Source: Triplophysa rosa (taxonomy: Eukaryota; Chordata; Actinopteri; Cypriniformes; Nemacheilidae). Taken from it: a DNA stretch of 64,000 nucleotides. Positions within the stretch are counted from its first letter, which is position 1. The number at the start of each line of letters is the position of its first letter. Positions 58,285-64,000 of the stretch are shown here, one piece after another. The stretch is from assembly GCF_024868665.1 (NCBI RefSeq), contig NC_079914.1:5605596-5669595 (forward strand), written 5' to 3'. Both the position numbers and the translations under genes were made by a program. Below the pieces are notes generated by a model, which searched no databases, was not told the origin of the DNA, and saw only the letters and a program-made list of their open reading frames with translations.

Positions 58285-58560
58285 TTGCTTTATTTCAAAC
58301 CTTTCATCTGTTTATCTATACCGCGTGCGAGCATTGCGATGCATCGCGACAAACGCCTTGTTGTTAATGGTTTCTGTTATCTTTTGTCATGTGGCATCTT
58401 GAGGTGCGGACAGGGTGTGACCGCTTACCGTGAGCTAGAAGTGCGAGGCGGAGGCTGGAACAGCGGGCTCAAATCTCTATGCATCGTGTTGGTTAGAAAC
58501 CTCCTTAAAACGGCACACTGTCACTTTGCAGACACGATAGAGGAGAATTGTGTCGGCTAA
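58285..58560 (+). other. 91-codon open frame, function not recognised
   Basis: Begins MLYFKPFICLSIPRASIAMH and includes GQGVTAYRELEVRGGGWNSG. Composition is less AT-rich than the surroundings. There is no family match that I know and no splice partner. It could be part of a repeat. Confidence 0.2.
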
Positions 58561-59039
58561 GGCTAGTGATTAATTTTTCTTTTATTGTAGTACTTATATA
58601 ATTGTTTGTGTGTGTCATAAACGCATATTTTTATACTGAGCAGTGGAAGTGAACAAAACACAGTAGTGTTAAGTACAATCAACTTTGTTAGTGTGACATT
58701 ACACTATGGCAATGTTGTGAAGTTCTGGTAAAGTTCCATTATGTGACTTTAATATCTTTGTTTTATATTTTAGGAAAGCCAATTCCTGAATGAATGTTAA
58801 AAAATATTGGGAGACCTAATTTTCATAGTGAGGAACTTATACAGAACTAGGTAAGAACTTATGCAGAATCCACATGATGCAGCAGACCTGTGTGTGCAAC
58901 ATAACAGTTCATATTGATTCTTTACATTCTTTTAATTATCAGTATGTATATGTATATATTTTATACTATTCTAAATTTATATTATACATTAATATCATAT
59001 TGTTTTGTTTCAGGACAATAATGGTGAAGTTAATCAACC

Positions 59040-59332
59040 NNNNNNNNNNNNNNNNNNNNNNNNNNNNNNNNNNNNNNNNNNNNNNNNNNNNNNNNNNNNN
59101 NNNNNNNNNNNNNNNNNNNNNNNNNNNNNNNNNNNNNNNNNNNNNNNNNNNNNNNNNNNNNNNNNNNNNNNNNNNNNNNNNNNNNNNNNNNNNNNNNNNN
59201 NNNNNNNNNNNNNNNNNNNNNNNNNNNNNNNNNNNNNNNNNNNNNNNNNNNNNNNNNNNNNNNNNNNNNNNNNNNNNNNNNNNNNNNNNNNNNNNNNNNN
59301 NNNNNNNNNNNNNNNNNNNNNNNNNNNNNNNN
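59040..59332. other. assembly gap (293 N)
   Basis: Run of N lying between the two 254 bp direct repeats. Frames crossing it are artefacts. Confidence 1.
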
Positions 59333-59748
59333 AAGAAACGTGCACCACCACAATTAAACTTATTTCAAATGAAAACACCAAGAAACATGTATCTTCACAC
59401 TATTGGTGGGATTTATTTTATGAAACATTTTAGTATAAAACAAGTTAAGTTTACTCACCTTTATCGTCTGAGGAGATGATTTTCAGAAAATGGCCGCTGC
59501 TGTGTCACATGATCTAACCGAATCTTAAAATGTTTAGTCAAATTGACTAATAACCAGATTCATGCGACTTTACTAAAAATTACTTGCTGTGTTTACTCAT
59601 TATTTTAAGCAAACTGCAATCTCAATAAATTTAGTGACATTTATAGCAAGAAATTAAGTAATGTGCAAAACTTATTTTTTTGAGGAAAATCAGCCCATTT
59701 AATTGAACCATATTTACTAGGGCCACGAATCATTTTTTACAGTGTGTT

Positions 59749-60002
59749 GTTTCACTGAGGAAATGGCTACACAAAGTTTTGAGCCATCATAAATGCTGTT
59801 GAAGGCGATGTGTCTACAAGTTTAGGTGCTGGCTCATTCTCAGCTACTTTTATAAGGGGAATGAGTTCATAATTTACACTCCCACCTGTTTTTGTATTTT
59901 TTGTTTTAAGCTTACAATTCACTACTGAATGTGTTCTTCACACTGTGCATCTTCAGTGTTCATGCTCTGTTTGTTGTTCTTATCCCACTTTTGCCTGCCC
60001 TG
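59749..60002 (+). repeat. 254 bp direct repeat, copy 2
   Basis: Matches 57761-58014 with a handful of changes. The sequences outside differ on the right (GTTTTGCCTGTC against GTGGTGTTTTAA) and on the left. A weaker related stretch (GAGCCATCATAAATGGC) lies at 47450, upstream of the plus-strand V-set gene. Confidence 0.9.
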
Positions 60003-60169
60003 TTTTGCCTGTCTTGACTTTAGTCACCAATCTTACTTCAGTGTTACACTTGCACTGTTTGTGGATATTTGAGCTTGGTTGACTATTTATTTACTTACTT
60101 ATTTATTTACTTTATTGCAATCAGGTTGTCAATGGGTTGACCCATCCTGATGGTCCATTCAGTTTTTCA

Positions 60170-60780
60170 TATGGAGGTCTCTACATTTTGTTGTGTTGTT
60201 TTAAAGGTCTTTTCTCTTTATGAGAAAAACAAGGTATTTCTGCATGAGAAAAAAAAGATGTGTCACTTTGGGAGACAAAATGTAAGGTTCCTTGTTATTT
60301 TAGAGGGGCAGGCCACTTTTAAAAGACGTTCTGGAGGTTCTGAAGTTTTTTGTGTCTCACTTTTGTTCTGAAAAACAAGACAGGGATATGAAGTATTTGA
60401 CCTGGTGAGGACTAACTTCAACCTTTCAACAATCTAACAACATTTTTTCTTAAAAATCAAGAAGAGGATATTTTATCTTCACCGGTCAGGCAGAGGAGCA
60501 CCTTATCAAAAGGTAAAAACTAAATCAGTGTTCATGTCTCTAATTTTTCAAAAACAAAAATAGATGTGTACCCTGTAGCATTACTAATAATAGGATATGG
60601 TACTGAAATGAAACTGATAATGATAAGTAATACTATCATAAAATTCTTGTTGTGAGAAAAAAATATGTGATTTTTTGGCTCAAATTAATTTTAATAATAC
60701 CAAAGTAAAAATCAAAATGTGCATTGAATAGATCAAAAGTGTACATAAATAACATAAATGGAGTAGGCGTATGACGATGC
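60170..60780 (+). promoter_or_regulatory. orphan copy of the V-set gene upstream region
   Basis: Collinear with about 47700-48400 (see that entry). Shared strings include GGGGCAGGCCACTTTTAAA, CGTTCTGGAGGTTCTG, TATTTTATCTTCAC and AAAATGTGCATTGAATAGAT. No V-set coding exon follows before the Harbinger element starts at about 60861. Confidence 0.6.
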
Positions 60781-61682
60781 CATCAGCGCATGCGTGATGT
60801 CACCACGCACTGCTGGCGGTAAACGGACGCTTCAATACTTCAAAGCATTGTCCAAACTAGCGCTGCATCCCAAATCGCATACTCAATGAGTAGGTACTCA
60901 ATTTCAGTAGGTACGTATACTCAACGGGGAAAAATGGGTACGTACTGTTTTCCGTGAATGGGTGTAGTATGTATGCGATCAGCCGTTGTCCGCCATATTG
61001 ATGATCTTCTCCTTTTTAATGGCGGGGAGCAAATAATGGTTGTGGTGCATATCCGCCACCTACTGTACTGGAGTGTACATGGACAGATATGAACCATGTG
61101 ACGTAATAACAAGCGCAACAATTAAAGTTATGAGAGACAGGTGCATTAACATCAGTAATGCTACAACTTTACCTTCCATGACTTTTCCCAACATTTGCAA
61201 CATGTTTGTAATGCCTTCACAAAGGAGATGTCGGGCAGCTGCTCGACAATCTTGCCTTAGGAGATCATTGCTCATTGTATTGTGTAGGAATTAAGTATTA
61301 TTGCCTATAAATTATGATTTATGAAAGTGTACCCTAGAAATGCATTGATATCCCCCACGTAGTCTTGTAATGATAAGTGGTGACCAATACTTATATACGA
61401 TATATTGTATTAAAATAGGCTACTACATGTAATTGTGTTGCCACATGCCATCTATGCATTAATACAGACTACCAAAATGTGAATGCATATGTTTTCAGTG
61501 AAGCAATGACATAATGCATGAAGTAATGTAATATGTTTTATTTACAGAAAACTATACAATAAACATGAATACAAAGTACATAAAGTTGATGCAAGAAAAT
61601 AAACGATTTTAAAAATTGTAAGTACATGTACAAGTAAACATCACATAAATCCAAGCTTTATTTGAATTTATTGTTGTAAGAA

Positions 61683-62722
61683 ATGATCCTGTATCAACAG
61701 GCGTGGAACCCCACATCCTACTGCCATCTGAACACAGCTGTACCAGTTCTCCGGCTGTATTTGGATGAAGCAGCTCACCACCGTCGCCACCTTCGCCTGT
61801 CTTTACCATCCATCAGGTCCCTCATTGCTGCAGTCACACTGGAGTCTGACCATGGATGGGAAAGGGACATCGAGGTGCTTGTGTTCCTCCACTGGCTTGC
61901 CAATGCAGCATCATACAGAGTGGTGTCACAGACATTCGACATCCCCAAGTCCTCTGTGCATCACATTGTGCACAGAGTCAGCAAGGGCATCATGGGAATT
62001 TTGAGGATGGTGATTTGCTTTCCAACCATGGATGACCTGGATGTAGTGGGAGCAGGATTTGCACAGCTGGCTGGATCACCAGCTTTTGCAAGAGTAGTTG
62101 GTGCTATAGATGGCTGTCATATCCGAATGAAACCTCCTGCACACAACTCCAACTGCTACTTCAACAGGAAGCTGTTTCACTCCATCACTGATCACCAGGG
62201 GAAATTTCTTGATGTCTTTGTGGGATTTCCTGGGTCTGTGCACGATTCCAGAGTGCTGAAAAACAACCCTGTGTATGTTGGGGGCACATATCCACCTGCG
62301 GGAAAGTGCATCCTTGGAGATGGTGGCTATCCTTGCCTAAGTGCACTCATTTGCCTCATCACACCATACACAGAGCCTGTACACAACCCTGTGCAGGCTC
62401 GTTTTAACAGCAAGCACTCCCGTGCAAGATGCATTGTAGAGAGTGCCTTTGGCATGATGAAAACACGCTGGCGCTCCATTTTCTTTAAGGCCCTAGAGGT
62501 CAGCCCTGCCTACGTGCCTGAGGTTGTTGCGTGTTGCGGTGTGCTTCACAATGTGGCTCTTCTCAATGGGGACGTTGTTGAGGAAGACCACGATGAAGGT
62601 GCCCCCCTGAACCACACAACCTTCAAGCAAGAGTGGGAGAACAAGTGCGGGACAATCTGGCTGCTGCTGTTTCTGCTCCAAACCTCCGTGTGCCTGACCT
62701 CCGTGAGCATGACTACCTGTAA
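61683..62722 (+). pseudogene. PIF/Harbinger transposase, frameshifted near the C-terminus
   Basis: About 346 codons. The helix-turn-helix region is YRVVSQTFDIPKSSVHHIVH (79-98). The DDE nuclease fold has GAIDGCHI (Asp143), GSVHDSRVL (Asp188), LGDGGYP (Asp213) and the late acid in CIVESAFGMMKTRW (Glu253), so the catalytic set looks intact. The family length is about 340-350. At about codon 320 (nt 62635-62645) one extra base moves the frame: the next frame continues QVRDNLAAAVSAPNL ... LREHDYL and stops at TAA 62720-62722, while the unshifted frame runs on into non-family sequence to 62795. Only the last roughly 27 residues are affected, so activity may not be lost. The N-terminus may start in an upstream exon (CAACAG acceptor at about 61701). 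Confidence 0.8.
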
Positions 62723-62795
62723 AACAGATCAACAGGTTAAAAAGTTTGACACTTTCTGTTTGTCAGCATTAGTTTTGTTACTCATTACTTTATAA

Positions 62796-63498
62796 TGACC
62801 TGTACAATTTTCCTTTACCCTGAGCAAATCTGTCAATAAAGCTGCTTATTTTGAAAGTTTACTTCACAGTACTGTAACATTACAAATGCATCCATTTCAG
62901 ACTTTGAACAATTCATGTTTAAGGTGTTAAAGGGTTACTCATCCAAGCATATACAACCCAATCATTGTTTTCTTGCCTTCATGTCATTTGCTCTATGTGT
63001 GGTTTTTAGACAAAATGTGATTGTAATGAGGTTTGTTTTGTTGGTTCACCTTTTGTGGTCAGATTAAAGAACAAACAAGGATGAAAACAAGAAAATAATG
63101 ACAGAACTAATATGTTTATGGGAACTAACAGTGTAATTTCTATTCCTCTGTGTAGGCAATGCAAAAGTTCTGGTACTTTGTGTAAACACGTCAGCTTAGG
63201 TCATGGAGGGCCACTGTCCTGCAGAGTACCTGTCCTAGTGTAATTAAACACACCTGAACAATTTCATGAAACCATTTAATTACTGATTACTTCAAAATTA
63301 CAGACAGGTGTGTTGGAAGTGAAGTATGCAGGGGTATAAACCTACTGGACCTATAGTTTTAATATTCCAGTATGCACTTTGTATTTACTTTAAAGTATAA
63401 CTACTATGTTTAAAGTGTGTATAAATCTATAAATAATGCCATGTTAATGTTTTTCCTTGTAACACTGTATGTGTTGTAGTTACAATGATATTTATATT
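62796..63498. other. intergenic space between the two convergent Harbinger genes
   Basis: AT-rich. AATAAAG at about 62835 could end the transposase transcript. A TCATGGAGGGCCACTGTCCTGC-type repeat is inserted at about 63200-63350. No gene. Confidence 0.5.
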
Positions 63499-64000
63499 TC
63501 AATACAAATCAAAACGCGTAAAAAGTGGGAAAGTAATTGAATTAATTAATTTTTTTGCAATTACTTCAATGAGGCGAAGGAATCTTTCCTCCCTTTCCTT
63601 TGCCTCCATCTCTCTCCTTTCCTCTCTCTCAGTTGCTTCCCGGTGCCATCTCTCTTCTCTTTCTCTGGCCTCTCGTAGTTGTCTGTCCTCTCTCTCTTGT
63701 CTCTCTCGTTGTCTTCGTTCCTCCCTCTCCTCCATGTCTCTCCAACGTCTCTCCTCCCTCTCAATTGCTTCCTGCTCTCTCTCTGCTTCCCTGTCCTCCA
63801 TGTCTCTGAGCAGTTGCTCCGCATCCCTGAGGCGTTTTGTTTGTCTTCTTGGCTCTGGGGTATCTGAGGATGAAGAGGCCACAGCAGCATCTGGCCCAGA
63901 TGAGGCAATAAGGGCAGGTGGGTTGATGGATGGTCTGCCCCCAATTGCCTCATCCGTGGCATTATACCATTTCCAGGATGCTGCTGTGGGCTTCCCATCC
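63499..64000 (-). CDS. Harbinger Myb/SANT-like helper protein, C-terminal part
   Basis: The frame enters from the window end and stops at about 63499-63501. It begins ..GKPTAASWKWYNATDEAIGG, then RPSINPPALIASSG, the link after the Myb/trihelix domain of Harbinger-associated DNA-binding proteins. An acidic/Ser stretch follows, then about 80 residues of EREERR-type charged coiled coil and LRLIEVIAKKLINSI. In Harbinger elements this protein carries the transposase into the nucleus and to the ends. The DNA-binding domain itself lies beyond the window. GA-rich codons give spurious frames on the other strand. Confidence 0.7.
   Translation of the reverse strand, partial: DGKPTAASWKWYNATDEAIGGRPSINPPALIASSGPDAAVASSSSDTPEPRRQTKRLRDAEQLLRDMEDREAEREQEAIEREERRWRDMEEREERRQRERQEREDRQLREAREREERWHREATEREERREMEAKEREERFLRLIEVIAKKLINSITFPLFTRFDLY

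Larger units (their letters stand above)
60861..64000 (+). mobile_element. Harbinger transposon, left part (continues beyond the window)
   Basis: The left end reads GCGCTGCATCCCAAATCGCA, the style of zebrafish Harbinger termini, followed by GTAGTATGTATGCGATC-type inverted subterminal sequence. Inside are a transposase gene (plus) and a convergent helper gene (minus) that leaves the window. The right end and target duplication are outside. Confidence 0.65.

Noticed and set aside
59005..59479. Long open frames on both strands at the second N run
   Set aside because: They consist almost wholly of N.
57761..60002. LTR pair of one retrotransposon
   Set aside because: The 254 bp repeats lack TG..CA ends, a primer site, a polypurine tract and a target duplication.
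63600..63867. Leu/Ser/Pro-rich plus-strand frames at the right edge
   Set aside because: Antisense shadows of the EREERR coiled-coil coding sequence on the minus strand.

Overview
The window is vertebrate nuclear DNA, most likely from a cypriniform teleost (minnow, carp or loach type). The evidence is AT-rich sequence, short exons with GT..AG introns, fish-type V-set immunoglobulin genes, an ENDOD1-like gene, and transposons typical of teleosts: Tol2-like hAT, TTAA-type elements with THAP exons, Harbinger, fish LTR elements and the GCAGACGCTTTTATCCAAAGCGACTTAC repeat core. There are no bacterial-style genes. I recognised no tRNA, rRNA or CRISPR array. Two N runs (12417-12416+750, i.e. 12417-13166, and 59040-59332) and one isolated N (4947) limit what can be read.

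Layout. 1-2555: noncoding, with one clean 380 bp MITE. 2556-7754: a giant palindrome with about 2.4 kb arms and a roughly 350 bp spacer. 7834-13166: nested transposons, namely an hAT element split by a short LTR retrotransposon and followed by a second LTR element that runs into the assembly gap. 14920-15882: an apparently intact four-exon V-set Ig receptor on the minus strand. 16057-18133: MITEs, one carrying a TTAA element with half a THAP domain. 18494-25586: an ENDOD1-like nuclease gene on the plus strand, broken by a nested Tol2-like insertion with an exact 8 bp target duplication, a nonsense codon and an out-of-frame splice junction. 25.9-32.4 kb: decayed gene scraps, including a C48/Ulp1-like protease pair of exons. 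32453-33303: an uninterrupted Tol2-like copy. 36225-37558: a second, inverted copy of the THAP-carrying TTAA element found in the ENDOD1 intron. 37815-40964: a 3.15 kb foldback-like element with tandem-repeat termini. 41691-42271: a solo LTR. 44048-44630: a pseudogene paralogue of the first V-set receptor. 48572-50521 (plus) and 53772-54559 (minus): two convergent single-V-domain B7/butyrophilin-like genes with the same exon plan. 57.7-60.8 kb: duplicated noncoding blocks, including an orphan copy of the upstream region of the plus-strand V-set gene. 60861-64000: a Harbinger transposon (transposase plus a convergent helper gene that leaves the window).

Biological reading. The host content is a small immune-type cluster: two related V-set receptors (one intact, one dead), two single-V-domain membrane proteins, and a nuclease-family gene. 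Tandem duplication and transposon bombardment have reshaped it. The most informative mobile content is a TTAA-type element kept in two inverted copies. Each copy holds only the first exons of two convergent genes (a THAP zinc finger and a protein starting MASILPYQFEPE), so it looks like an internal-deletion derivative of a larger two-gene transposon. The 3.15 kb element with inverted tandem arrays at its ends is the best candidate here for an undescribed element type.
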